DNA of 64,000 bases from Holothuria scabra (taxonomy: Eukaryota > Echinodermata > Holothuroidea > Aspidochirotida > Holothuriidae): contig CM074179.1 of NCBI GenBank assembly GCA_037179385.1, positions 72,840,719 through 72,904,718 on the forward strand. The letters are read 5' to 3'. Below are positions 33,340 to 45,793 of the stretch, in pieces; the stretch's first letter is position 1; the number at the start of each line of letters is the position of its first letter. The position numbers and the translations under genes were made by a program. The notes under the pieces were generated by a model. It searched no databases. It was not told the DNA's origin and saw nothing but the letters and a program-made list of their open reading frames with translations.

Positions 33340-34960
33340 CTTTGCTTGTTTACACGATATCTTGAGAAGGGAAAATCTGACAATTCTCAAACTTGGTACA
33401 CAGATACCCCATACTGAGAGGAAAAACCCTCTTGATTTTGGTGGAGGTCAAACGTCATCTGGGGTCACAGGGGGTCAAACCCCAAAATCCTTGTTTACAC
33501 GATATCTCAAGATAGGAAACTTGGAAAAATTTCAAACTTGATGTGAGGATGTGTTATGTTGTAAGGAAGAACCCTATTGATTTGGTGGAGGTCAAAGGTC
33601 ATCTGGGGTCACAGGGGGTCAAACCCCGAAATCTTTGTTTACACGATATCTCAAGATACGAAACTTGGAATAATTTCAAACTTGACATGTTGATGTGTTA
33701 TGATGCAAGGAAGAACCCTATCAATTTTGGTGGAGGTCAAAGGTCATCTGGGGTCACAGGGGGTCAAACCCCAAAATCCTTGTTTACACGATATCTCAAG
33801 ATACTAAACTCGGAATAATTTCAAACTTGATGTGTGGATGTGTTATGATGTAAGGAAGATCCCTATTGATTTTGGTGGAGGTCAAAGGTCATCTGGGGTC
33901 ACAGGGGGTCAAACCCCAAAATCCTTGTTTACACGATATCTCAAGATACGAAACTTGGAATAATTTCAAACTTGACATGTTGATGTGTTATGATGCAAGG
34001 AAGAACCCTATAAATTTTGTTGGCGGTCAGAGGTCATTTGGGGTCACATGGGGTCAAACCCCGAAATCCTTGTTTATACAATATCTCATGGTGGGAAACT
34101 TGGATTCATTTCAAACTTGATACATTGATGTGTTATGATGCAAGGAAGAACCCTATTAATTTTGTTGGCGGTCAGAGGTCATGTGGGGTCACATGGGGTC
34201 AAACCCCGAAATCCTTGTTTGCACAATATCTCATGGCAGGAAACCTGGATCCCTTTCAAACTTGATATGTTGATGCATTATGAGGTAAGGAAGAACCCTA
34301 TCTATTTTGGTGGAGGTCAGAGGTCATTTGGGGTCACATGGGGTGAAACCCCAAAATCCTTGTTTACAAGATATCTCCAGATACAAAACTTGGAATAACT
34401 TTAAACTTGACATGTTGATGTGTTATGATGCAAGGAAGAACCCTATTAATTTTGTTGGCGGTGAGAGGTCATTTGGGGTCACATGGGGTCAAACCCCGAA
34501 ATCCTTGTTTACACGATATCTCAAGGTAGGAAATTTGGATTGATATCAAACTTGATATGTTGATGCATTATGATGTAAGGGAGAACCCTTTTGTTTTTGG
34601 TGGAGGTCAAAGGTCATCTGAGGTCACAAGGAGTCCAAAGTCTGAAAATCTCCTTAATGTGATATCTCAAGTATGGAAAGTTGGATGAAGTTCATATTTG
34701 TTATGTGGATGTGTTATGGTTAGGAGATGGTCCCCATTTCTTTTAGTGGAGGTCAAAAGTCATCTGGAGTCACTGATGGTCAAAGTCTGAAAACCTTGTT
34801 AACGTGATATCATATGTTTAGGAAGCTTGGATACATTTCCTATTTGGGAAAGTGGATGCATTATGGTCAGGAGATGGTTCCTCTTGTTTTGGGCAGAGAT
34901 GAAAGGTCATCTGGGCTCCAGGGGTAAAAGTTATACCCTTTTAAATGTTATTTTTCAAGA
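33340..34960 (+). repeat. 145-bp satellite, about 11 units
   Basis: TTGTTTACACGATATCTCAA-like starts occur at 33346, 33491, 33635, 33780, 33925, 34070, 34215, 34360 and 34505, then decayed ones near 34651 and 34797, so the period is 144-146. Units carry AGGTCAAAGGTCA (exact at 33589, 33734, 33879, 34604) and GGGTCA-N4-GGGTCA (for example 33606-33621). The two middle variants alternate, with ACTTGATGTGTGGATG against ACTTGACATGTTGATG. The array decays rightward into a TCTATCTATC-type run and an isolated fragment at 35020-35045. Confidence 0.97.
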
Positions 34961-35419
34961 TAGCTGCCTGTTTGTCTGCCTGTCTGTATGTTGGTCTGTC
35001 TATCTATCTATGTATGTCCTTTATGGAGGTCAAAGGTCATCTGAAATATCAAAATTATTTTTTGAACATACTAGTATAACATTTGAGCAAGAAGATTAAC
35101 GGTGCATGATGGCATTATTTGAAATGAAAAATTTATGTATCATCGAAACCTCAATGCATTTTTGCATTCTGGTTTTCCTTTAGAATTAAAAATGTTTTTA
35201 TGAGCTTCAACACTCCCTGTTTGCTTGCACAGCATGCTGCACATCAGAGAGGGCTTAAAATTAATCACATCACCCCTTTAGGGTAAGAGTGCTATATCAC
35301 ACCTTGGTACAAGGTGCAGTAACTTAAAGAAAAACAAAGAAACTGAATACAACAATGAAAAATTATTGCACAATGTACCATTTCAAGTTGAGAGAATAAA
35401 CTTCAACATTTTATATCTC

Positions 35420-35570
35420 AGCTGAAGATCGTGGGTGTGTTGTTTTATTAAATTTTTATAGATATGAGTACCCATCTTCTGCAAGGTGCAATAACACTGA
35501 GAGTGATTCGAGGTAAGTGATGGTGTGTGATTGCACTCACACACCTCAAAATTCAAGGCTTGCTACTGTA
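35420..35570 (+). repeat. dispersed repeat family C, partial copy 2
   Basis: TGATTCGAGGTAAGTGATGG then TGATTGCACTCACACACCTC and AAAATTCAAGGC match the second half of the 49478-49690 copy. Confidence 0.55.
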
Positions 35571-36186
35571 CTTCACATCACATACAGAGCTGTTTAAACT
35601 TAACAGCTCAAAATCTGAGTCCTTTGGTCGTTGACATTTTTCAAGAGTCTGTAGAAAACGTGAAGGGTGTCTCAATTTGTCAAGAGTCCCATAATTTAAG
35701 TATTAAGCCTATAACTTCTACAGTACTGCTGTAAATACTGTAGAGACTAACATAACCAAGTTGAGTGAGTGCTTCTTTGGTGGAAATGAAGATCAAACAT
35801 TGACTGAGGCCCAGTGCTTATGCTAAGCTATGATGTGATTTTGATGCAGTGGCTTGTCAATTTGATGCACTAGCTGATATTTGTGGGAAAAATGAAAAAA
35901 GAGGATGTAATAATTCCCCACATTTGATATGTGGACAGTTCCACAAAACTGAAATTTCCAAAGAGTCAAATTTTTCTCATACTGGGTGTATTGATCCAAT
36001 GTGTAATTTCTTAAAGAAAACAGTGACTGGTATCTGGTTTATTTCATGTTTGACTAGTTATGCAGTTTGTGAGTTTTTAATCTGAAAGATTTTGCAAGAT
36101 TTTGAGCAACATTTGATGAGCAAATAGCTGGGACTTTAGCTCCTCACTGATATGCAGAATTTTTTCCTGCAGTGCGCTAGGGGGAT

Positions 36187-36485
36187 TTAAAGGCCTTAGA
36201 GTTCTCTCACCCCAAACAGCCTCTCCTTCCTACTTTAAATGCCTCTCCCACAATTATCTGAAATTCATCCTCATCCAGACACATGTCTCAGTTTATTGCT
36301 TCAGGGTGAGTATCAAAAGGCTCAATGTTACATTTATAATCAAAACACTTTCAGTACAGTTCATGCTGTGTAATACAAGCTGTGGCACTTTGCATTATTT
36401 GGATCAATCAAAGAGCTGAGCCAGTTGACAATTTCAGTACACCCCTACCAAAATTGCAGTGTGGGGTGAGAGGATTGTTCCTTTA
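36187..36485 (+). repeat. MITE family B, copy 1
   Basis: Starts TTTAAAGGCCTTAGAGTTCT and ends GGGGTGAGAGGATTGTTCCT then TTAA. The inverted ends share AAAGG...TCTCACCCC. The body matches the copies at 49078-49389 and 57232-57846 (for example CAGTTTATTGCTTCAGGGTG). Confidence 0.72.
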
Positions 36486-38520
36486 ACATGCATCCGAAAC
36501 CAAGAAAACTGGGTTAGTGGAAATCCCATACACAGATATCTGGATATGGACAAAGTGAAGTGAATGAAATCACAACCCTGGGGAATTTTCCCCTATTGCA
36601 TCTTACAGACATTGTGAGTTGATGATTTTTGTTGTCAAAAATAAGCTGCAAATGACTTGACTTGGAGACTAGAAAATATGTTAAATTTTTCAGGAAGGGA
36701 GGAAAACTATATTACTGTCCCATAAGGGAAAAATAATTCCCACATTTCACCCTAGGTTTCCATGTGCAGGAAGGAGAAATTTCCTTGTAATTGCCAATAC
36801 TTCCTTCCAGACCCAAAGTTCCTGGGAAGATTAAGCTTCTACTGTAGCTCCGCAACTTTTCAGAACAGAGCGACTTGAGAACTCTGTGTTTGCATCTAGA
36901 CCCACCTGCTTGTAACATGAATACTGGTTTGGGATGTTGAAAAGGGGGATGTTTTTTCTGGACCAAGGCAAGTTATGTAAGATCTTAAGACGTTTGTGCT
37001 TTAATTGTGGACTGTCTGGACACCTCAATACTGTACCATGACTCAGTTATTGTGGTTGTAAGCTTCAAGATAGAAGACCTCTAAAGAATGAATTCATGGC
37101 TTTGGGGAATGATTTATTTTACTGTGAATGCTCTGTAAGCTACAGTACTTGTTTGTTTTCAGACAGTGTGGTTTTAATTGGAAATATTCACACATTGTTG
37201 TGGTTCATGATGTCAGATTTAAAAAGAGTGTGAGTTGAGCAAGCTGCCTTTTTTGAGCTAGTGTTGAGCCAGTAGTTTATAGTCTCTTAGTGCAAAAGAA
37301 ACTCATTGCTATGCAGAATCAATTTATTTGAATTGAAGAAAATAATTTCTTGAATGGAAAGAGGTATCTATATAAAGGTGTATTTGTGTGGAAATATTTT
37401 AAAAATGCTGTGTTCTGATTTGGAAACAGGAAGTTCACTGTAATCAGCATATTGGACACTGTTTGGATATTGATGATACACTGTACAAATTGAAATACAT
37501 AGAAACAGTAAACACTTGTTTTGTTTGATTAAGATCGTGCACAGTCATGTGGTGTAATACAATAAGGGGAATTTGAGTTGGCATTTTCTACCGATTTTGT
37601 GGAAAAAAAGGGGTAGGAGTGAAGCCAGTTGGACTTACTGGCAAAACAGTCTTTAGAAAATTAATAGGGTGCTTTAGGATTGATCTTACTCTACATAAGT
37701 GTACATACGGAGTTGGTCTACTGTAATATTAACACGGATGGTATCATTACTGTAGATACTGTAGACTGAACATTCGGGATCAAGGCAGACTGTTGTGCTG
37801 AATGCACTGTATTGTATACATCCTACTGTATTGAAGGTGTTTTAAATTGTAGCATATGTAGCCTGAAGTATTGATTTACAGGTCAGTTGCCTGGAGCACT
37901 AATCTAAGTACAGTACATACACCAGACAGTTAAAGCCTAGAAAATTTATTCACAATAAAATAAAATGTTGCCATGTTAACGATTTTGTCACTCATTTATT
38001 ATGGTTTATTCTATAGCCTAAGTAGTGAAAAAGACAGATTTATTGGATTTGGCTGAGAATTAGAGCAACACAGGTAAAATTACATTGCAAGTTTCAGTAA
38101 ATTAGCGGTGGTGTTGATCTGCAGGTACAGTACTAAAACGTAGCGTGGTAAAGTAGCCTATACTTTGACCTGTAGCTTGGTAAAAATCCATTTGTTAGCT
38201 GACAGAATGTCAAGTGGTGTTTTTAGCAGAGGGGAAATATAAAAGGTCCTGGCAAAAACTGAATTATTATTTCTTTGTTCAACTTTTACTCTAAAGTACT
38301 TAATGAACTACCATATAAATTGTAGAAAAAAAAAGAAAAAAAAAAAAGAATTAGGTGAATTCATACCTTCCTAATCAATTAAAAATAGTGAACATTTTTC
38401 AAAAAGTAGAGGGCTCTCTCAAATGAGGATGCCATCTTAATATATGCTTGGTACTTTTTTGATAAGTATGGGTTCATATTAGATAAGCCTACATCACCCC
38501 TCTTGTGACACATAACATGT

Positions 38521-38590
38521 GTTATCCCACCTACCCACAACCAATTAGTTAGAAACAGAGCTGTAAAACTCCATCTGACTTGCCCATCTA
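38521..38590 (+). repeat. family S SINE 3' fragment
   Basis: The phrase ACCAATTAGTTAGAAAC is followed by GCTGTAAAACTCCATCTGAC, matching the end of family S. Confidence 0.55.
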
Positions 38591-38771
38591 CTCACATCTA
38601 GCTAGACTTTGGTAGAACAACTAGTGGGGATGTGTGTTGTGATCACCATACTGTCCCTTGTTGAAAGTACAGTTTTGGTTCTTAATGAGTTTGGTTTGAG
38701 TGTGTTCACTTTGGTGCTATTATCACTGATTTTTAAATGGGTTAACTGAGTGAGTTTGTGTGAGCTTGTAA

Positions 38772-39040
38772 ACGATACCTTGCCGGGTACCAGCCGCTCA
38801 CGAGAGCTGAAGCCAGCTCGCACGTCTTTCCTCGCTCAGGCGGAGCTCGTAACTGGCGTAGCTACCCGAAAATTCGGACACACAATGAGCTCTGTCAGGT
38901 GATATGCAAGGGCCCGCCCTCGCTCGCGGCATTCACGTGCTGCATGACATAGACGGCTAAAGGGGAATTCTGACCATCTCCTTACGGGGAACAGTTCTGT
39001 GTACCCCGTAAGGCATTGGATACGGGTATGCCCTGAGTGT
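38772..39040. repeat. CpG-rich insert between duplicated 60-bp units
   Basis: This 270-bp block (AGCCGCTCACGAGAGCTGAA, then GGGCCCGCCCTCGCTCGCGG) is far richer in CpG than its surroundings. It has imperfect inverted ends (ATACCTTGCCGGGTAC at 38775; ATGCCTTACGGGGTAC reversed at 39001-39016, 13 of 16 matching). A perfect 10-bp-arm hairpin CCTTACGGGG / CCCCGTAAGG lies at 38980-39013. The flanking sequence CTATTATCACTGATTTTTA with AATGGGTTAAC occurs at about 38716, 39061 and 39140. I recognise no RNA gene or protein in it. Confidence 0.6.
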
Positions 39041-41329
39041 GTGTGTGTGTGCACTTGGGCACTATTATCACTGATTTTTAAATGGGTTAACTTAGTGAGT
39101 CAGTTTGTGTGAGTGTGTGTGTGTGTGTTCACTGGGGCGCTATTATCACTGATTTTTAGATGGGTTAACTGTAGCTGCCTTGATCACTCATTCATACTGA
39201 GTGTTTCAGATACTGTAAATACTGTGCACCTAATGGGCCTTCTGAACTCTTTAGTACTTGGTACTATTACAACATGTATAAACTATATGAATAAACTATG
39301 TTTCCTATTAGGGTACTTAGGCCCATTAAATGGTATTTATTTGTACACTGTGTTCTGTCAAGTACATGGCAGCTGTTGTTGTACAGTATAAGTGAACAGC
39401 CTGTCAAAACAAGAGACACATAATACAATCATACATCTTCTGATGTTAGAGAGAAACGTATAATCTGCTTGGAATAATCTAGATCATACTCAGCTGGATA
39501 TCAGAGAGGATGGGAGATGAAGATACCAGTAACATATCATCATTGTATGATTATAGTTGACATCTGAATCACTAGCTGGGTCACACAACCATCTTGTATT
39601 GAAATATTCTACAGGCTATAAGCATGGACATGGGCAGTCCAGACAGACTATGCTTGCTCTCTGGGTAGGATGGCCATCCCGATCAATGACAGAAAAGGAA
39701 AGCAATGTTCCTTACGTAAGGTTGACCTATATTAGTGGAGTGCCACCAAAAGTTGATGCATATAATGAAAGAATATGTTTTGACTTTACAAGTACCCTCA
39801 GATGGCTGGAAGTGGTCAGGTTTCTCGTTGCTTTAAAAGATCTGGATCTGGAGTAAAGAAATTGGTATACCAAGTCTGAAAATGATAACATTTCTGAAAA
39901 AAGAAAAGAGAAATGTTAATAAGCATCCAGGGCCATGTTAACCTGCATGGAGGATAACATACTCAAAATCTGGATTGTCCATGCATTGGAAAACTGGAAA
40001 AACTGCCACCAAATCTCTTGAGCAAAGGTTCATACAATCCATAATTCTGTATATCTTGAATTCAGTTTGTTTTTAATTTTTTACTCTTGCTTTTGACACT
40101 ACCCACTTGCACAGAATTCCAAATATTTGTGTAAAGGTTCAACAGTTCAAATAGTTCAAATTAGGATTTATACAAGATTAAATTTTAGAAAACTGAATAG
40201 GCCTAGTACCAATTTCCTACATTGCAAGAATACTGAGTCAATGTGGTTTCTCTCTTGCAAAAATATATTTGTAAACAAGTTAATCCTTTGATGCCCAATT
40301 TTATTGTCATTTCTTCCCTGCCCTGGGTAACTGTAACTCTGCTGTCCTTCTGTTACACATGGGACATGCTTAGTACTGTACATTATATCTTTGTAGTCTA
40401 CAAGTTGTCAAGTTTGTGTCTACAGCCTAAAAACCTTCAGACTTGATAGTCTTGTTGCAATTTTGACCTTCACTCCCAGCCAATTAGTCTGAGCACAGTT
40501 TTATGCCAATACAGACCTCAGTGAAGCCTTGAAAGCCCTGCTTGTCATCACTGTGATAATGAACCAATGACCTTGCATCTACTGTACTGTGAAGGAGCTG
40601 CTGAATGATTGTATTTTAAACCTTACAAACAATTTTAAATGTTTCTTGGATAATTATTGGAAGAAGGTGATCCCTTTTATTATTTTTGTCTAAAATGTTA
40701 CGAAAAAAAAAAAAAAAATACAATTGATCGAAAAAGTTGCTTTGTGCAGTCATCCTTCAAATTCAGAGCTGTTTTATAATTGATGCTTTCTATCTTTTCC
40801 ATTACAGGAAGCAGGTCTTGAAAATAATGCTGAACTGTAATTGCAGCTTAATGTACTTTAAAGGGCACATGCTCTCATGGAAATTGGAGTATTGAAAGTT
40901 TATATCTTTGAAAATTATCAGGTTTAGATGGCCAATGTTTTTTTCTTGTCCTGTGGGTTGGGGATTGTAGAACACAACTTACAGTGTCTAGTGGACACTG
41001 TAATTTGAACACATTTGCTTAAATGGTTTGTTGAACAAACCAAAACTAACCTGTGTGTACACTTTCTGTGTAGTATTTCTTGATGGTATGTGTGTAATGC
41101 AAGATAATTGTTTCAAATTTTTTGCAAGATTTTTGCAAGGGTTCTAAAATTTTAGGTTTTTTTTTTTTAAAGAGGATGGGTGTAGTATGACAAGTTTATG
41201 AAAATTATATACAACAGTCACAACAGTAAGATCCTATCAGTGATCATTGGAAAATTCCCCAAATTTTTAAAAATTTTTAAAGCTAAGGAAACTGCTTGTG
41301 TCAAAGAAGGGTATTACCCAGTAATATTC

Positions 41330-41530
41330 CTGTAAACCATGGGTGGAAAAGGTTGGGAAGCTTTATGGCTCCTTCCCAGGAAATTTGGGCAACCACATCT
41401 AGATGTAAATTTCCCTTTTCTCTTCATGAAAATTTAGAGGCAATTGTGGGAAATTTTACTCCAATCCTGGAAAATAATACTTCTTCCCTCCTGGGAAATA
41501 AACATTTTTTTTCAGCCAGGCTGTAGACTT
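41330..41530 (+). repeat. 200-bp GGGAAATTTT dispersed repeat (family D)
   Basis: The phrases GGGTGGAAAAGGTTGGGAAG, CCTTCCCAGGAAATTTGGG and TTGTGGGAAATTTTACTCC recur. Copies lie inverted at about 51725-51930 and direct at about 55490-55670 and 56640-56830, with a diverged copy near 58368-58545. There is no coding potential and the class is unknown. Confidence 0.65.
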
Positions 41531-41606
41531 TCTAAGTGCATCCCTGAGCATTGGTTTTGTTTTCACCATGTGTAGCTAATGCTATCTCAGTTATTGAGTG
41601 CATACT

Positions 41607-41938
41607 CAGGGTTCTAGCTAGGAAAGATGTCAAACCAGTGGGAGTTAATGGACATTTCATCATTTTTACATGATGTTTGACATATCTCAACATCCAGATG
41701 ACATTGTCTGTGGTCAGTTGCAAGATTTTTGGTTATTTCTGATATCAGTAAAATCATTCAAATGAATGTTATGTGTCTGATACTGTGTAGCCTATGTTTA
41801 GAGTGTGCAGTGTGCTGATATTCAAATTGGGCAGTGAGATTCAAACTGGGGGGTGAAATTTCAAACTGGGTGCTGACTCAAAAAAGTAAATTCAAACTGG
41901 GTGCAGCACCCAGTTTGAATGTCCTGGCTAGAACCCTG
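41607..41938. mobile_element. 332-bp hAT-like miniature element
   Basis: Terminal inverted repeats are CAGGGTTCTAGCTAGGA and TCCTGGCTAGAACCCTG. CATACT directly flanks both ends (41601-41606, 41939-41944); if TG is shared with the right end, the duplication extends to eight bases. CAGGG ends and an 8-bp duplication are typical of hAT elements. Inside are four to five ATTCAAACTGGG units and a perfect palindrome with 15-base arms at about 41890-41920 (ATTCAAACTGGGTGC / GCACCCAGTTTGAAT). Confidence 0.7.
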
Positions 41939-42507
41939 CATACTGGATATCAGTAGGCTAAGTACTTACGCCCTATAGATGCAAAATTTTGTAATTGGAC
42001 AGTATTTGGAAGGTCAGTCAGTACAGTTTACTTTGATCTTATTTCATTAAACTTGTAAATATTTGTTCAAAGGCTAGTAGGTCTCTGTTTACTTTGATAG
42101 AACCACATACCAATGAAGGTGGAAATTTAATATCAGCAGGCTAAGGAATTTGGTCAAATATTTTGCACAGTGATGTGAAGTTGCCATACAGATAATGTTT
42201 AGTTTAGAAGGTTGAATTACAATGCAGTAGATGTAAAGTATGGTGTCAATTTTGAAATGACCAGGTGATACATCACTAACTACTCCCTGTGTACTCTCAC
42301 CATTGCATTTATGGGGTTAGGGTACATAAGTAGATGGGGCAATATACCATGGACGGGGCATACAAGGCATTTAGGCATGCAGTACTTAGTGTAGCAACAC
42401 AGTGCATTTGTACTTCAGCGGGTACTGCATAGTCAAACCAGTATTCGAAGACAAGAATCAGAGGGTGTCATATTCCAGTTACTGTACCATACATTGGAAA
42501 TCTGCAT

Positions 42508-42784
42508 TTAAAGGGTAAGAGCAGTCACACCAAACCTATTTTAAATAGTCAGACAGCTTGAAACCTCACAACTTTCTTTTTAACTCTCATCAACTCATCA
42601 TTCATAATATTTTAGGACTTAAGTAAATTGCCTTAAATTTAAGGTAAGCTAAGCAGAACTTTACTTGCGGTAAATTTCATGTGGGAGGAGAAAAAACATT
42701 ATCACATGACTCTCTAGAGCCAATCATGAAACAGGACAGTCTACTACACTACTTTGAAATGGCATGACTGCATTTACCCTTTAA
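42508..42784 (-). repeat. TTAA-flanked MITE family A, copy 2
   Basis: Inverted ends are TTAAAGGGTAAGAGCAGTCA and TGACTGCATTTACCCTTTAA. The core holds TCACATGA (42702-42709), eight bases, then AGCCAATCAT (42718-42727). It lies about 160 bp upstream of the first coding exon of the catenin gene. Confidence 0.75.
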
Positions 42785-42994
42785 GCAAAGTGTGAACACA
42801 TTTACGGTCTTAAGAAGCAGTGTCTTTGCCCTCAGACTCTTCCCAGAGATATGCAAATCATTCAAAAAAAGAAGGGAAACATTTTTTCCAGCTGTAAAAT
42901 TTTGTTGTCTTCGTCTGACTGTGTTTGTTTTTTTTGTCATTTTCAGAGAACAACTTTGACGACAGAAACAGTTTCAAGAGTGTTTCTTTGAATA

Positions 42995-43114
42995 ATGCCA
43001 GAATTTCAAGATGGAGGGTCTTCAGATCTGACATATTATATCCGAGAGGCCAATCAGAATCTTACAGTAGACTCGCCAGCAACAGCTGACATCCTGCGAT
43101 CAGTTGAGGAACAG
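42995..43114 (+). CDS. CTNND (family-level): delta-catenin family protein, coding exon 1 (start codon)
   Basis: This exon encodes the first 40 residues of a p120/delta-catenin family protein, a cytoplasmic partner of the cadherin juxtamembrane tail at adherens junctions. The spliced exon starts at 42947 after a pyrimidine-rich acceptor ending TTTTCAG, leaving 48 bases of 5' UTR. The ATG at 42995 is chosen because an in-frame TGA lies at 42989-42991, two codons upstream. The product runs MPEFQDGGSSDLTYYIREAN and ends TADILRSVEEQ. The last part matches the family's conserved lead into the N-terminal coiled coil (SVKEQ in vertebrate members, known from the family). The exon ends in phase 0 at a GTATAA donor at 43115. 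The acceptor in the 5' UTR implies a further upstream exon that I could not locate. Confidence 0.85.
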
Positions 43115-45793
43115 GTATAACATGACATGCGAAAGAAACGTGTTCCCGGTGAAACATATTTGGAAAATGTTTAAGTGACTTTGTTGTATCACCAACAAAA
43201 ACAACATAATAAATAGATGGAAGAAATGGTAGTATGGACCATCTTTTTAAAATTATAGACGAATCTGGACAGGATGTGATGGTCTGATTTTAGTTGGCCA
43301 TTCCTGGGGTCCATCAACTTCAATCTTTTAATTCCCTTCCTTTCCTGTTCCATGGATGAATGCACTCTGAAGTGTATCTTCATTTTCTCAACTTCCCTGA
43401 ATATGAGGATTTGAGATTCACATAGACAATAAATGAAGACGATTAAAGGCTGATGGACCCCACAAATGGCTGCCTACAGTCACTAAATACAGGCGCTGAT
43501 CGGATTCGTCTGTAGCAACTGTTCAGAGAATTGTTGGGGAATTAGTGGTTATGGAAAGGTTTGCAAGAGCTCCAGTTATAGGTTTCATTTGTGGCAGGAT
43601 ATTGCTCAAAGTCCTCAAACAATTGCATCTTCTTCACCCGATACTTAACCTCTCCTATTACGCTTGTAATCCAACCTACCTGTAACTTGACTCTGACTCA
43701 CTCAGTGGTCTGCTTCCACATGTATTCTGTCTCATCGTGAACAGGCAGGTTGAAGCACTAGACCCACTATCCAACGTCTGGTTGCAGGTAGGTGAAATTT
43801 AGGAGACTTAGTATTGGGGCTGGTACATTCCCAACGAATGAGTTACGGCAATTTTTAGTAAACCTGCTGGGAGTGGAACTGCAGACCTCCTAAAATCATG
43901 CATTGTAAAATTCAAAGCAAAAATGCAGGTTTATTTCATTTTAAAATTTCATAAAAACTTTTCTTAAAGTCAATACACAGTACACAGGTGCATGACATTT
44001 GTCAAATATCAATTAATAGCTTAACACAGTACACTTGTGACCAAATCTCTCCTTGTGCAAAAGTTTCTAGAGCCAGTGCATACCTCAACTTAAATCCTGG
44101 CTAATGTTAATTCAGCGTGCAAAATTTTCTGGAATTTGTCATGTTTAGTACATACTGTAGTTTTGTAACACTCTTGAGTAAAACTTGATTGCATACACTT
44201 GTTTTCCTGCACAATATAACTGTAGGCATTTTCACTCTCTACATCAGGGCAAAATCTATCTTTTTACCTTTGATGTCCCTCCTTGAAATTCTTAGATGAG
44301 TTTCAGACTGTGATTGACTTGAATACTGTCTGTAACTAACATGGCCTGCCAGAATTTATACTGAAATAGTGAACTTAACACTGGTACAGTGCAGGTGAAT
44401 GGCATTACTTCAATGGAGATGTTATGAAAGTGACATTTTGACATTAGGTTGAAATTATCAGGCAGTAAGGGAGGATGGAAGATATGGTGCTGGAAGGACC
44501 AGTGAAGATTTGTACATAAGGGGGGGGGGGGGGCTGTAGGGGGGGGGTTCCAGTTGTGTTCAATATCAGGCATCTATGCTGATCTTGAGGTGATATGAAC
44601 TAACTTGACAGTCTCCTGATGGAGGACCCACACAGTTTTGAATATTGATTTCTTTGGGGATGAGGGGGGGGGGGGGAGAATTCAGTACCACATTGGAAAA
44701 GAAACTTGCTAACAGTTTACTACTGTACATCAATAAGAAGACCATGTAGCCCAAATTTGGCTTACGCCCCATATTTTGAAAAACAAAATCGAGGATTTTC
44801 AGTGCTCATCAAAATCATGGTTATCACCTTTCGTAAAGAATCAAGATGTAACATTCTTTATAATCTTCATGTTCTTTGAACCTGTGTTTCATTTCAGTCA
44901 GTTAACAACCTTTTACAGCCATAAAATGACACAACTTCACATGAAACTTGTTTATAATATGTCTTGTTATTACTACGAAGAGACTTTTATGCCCCCCTCT
45001 CATGAACCCAAGTACCTCTCATGCTGTGAACTTGACCTTAGGAAGTCATTGTTCCCTCCAGTTTTGTAACCCAGTGCAAGGCTTAAGAAACCATGGCTTG
45101 CCACATGTTGAACAGTCAGCTACAGTGTTATATTGTACATGTACAAATTGTTTAATTTAATTGCAGAAACCAGTCCAGGCGTTTAGGATTTGGAAAGAGC
45201 TCTCAGAACTCTGTGTTTGTAGGTTTGTAGTCCCGGCATGTCTTTATGGCTATGGTTACGTAAAGTGTGTCTACCATTACCTGAAATTTGGAACCATACA
45301 TGTGATACAGAACTGTACACTCCAAGAATCGTTGAGTTATACATGGTTGGTTCTTTTGGGTATGAATTGAAAACAGGTCTATTTTGCACCCATGTTGCAT
45401 TATTTTAGCAGTTTTTTGCAGAAAGGGGAGGGGGATCGGTCTCCCCTTTCCAGATAAAGATGAAGGTGGGTAACCCCCCACTTTTTCATTTCCCCCCAAA
45501 ATTAAAAAATTTCTAATATTTTAGTTTCTTACTTAAAAGAGGACATTTTTGCAGTAATATTTGAGCTTACATAAATAAATGTCCTTTAGCACCCTCTATA
45601 TTGCACCTTACAGGGGCACTGAAGCAAGCTTTTGACCCTCTGGACCCACTCAGAATTTAAGCCTAGGACAGCATCGATTTGAACTTGGGGGTTTAGCAGT
45701 AATAAATCCTCCCTTCCCTTCTCCCACTTTTAGTGTTTCTGGCAGAATCCCTGACTAGTTTATAGGCCTATTGAAAAGTGATTGGATGCATGA

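Larger units (their letters stand above)
35040..42507. other. non-coding stretch upstream of the first catenin coding exon
   Basis: Contains repeats B and C, the CpG-rich block at 38772, family D at 41330 and the hAT-like element at 41607. The region 35830-36070 shares phrases with 53270-53460 (GCATGTTAATTTGACGCA against GGCTTGTCAATTTGATGCA), a diverged dispersed repeat. No exon is recognisable, although a 5' UTR exon of the catenin gene could lie here unseen. Confidence 0.45.

Noticed and set aside
33543..34543. Overlapping ORFs with recurring GGQRS...GQTPKSLF peptides
   Set aside because: They are translations of the 145-bp satellite. The period is not a multiple of three, so frames change from unit to unit, and nothing supports expression.
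39557..39856. 99-codon ORF beginning MTSESLAGSHNHL
   Set aside because: Not low-complexity, but no motif, splice context or repeat support was found. Kept out as unsupported.
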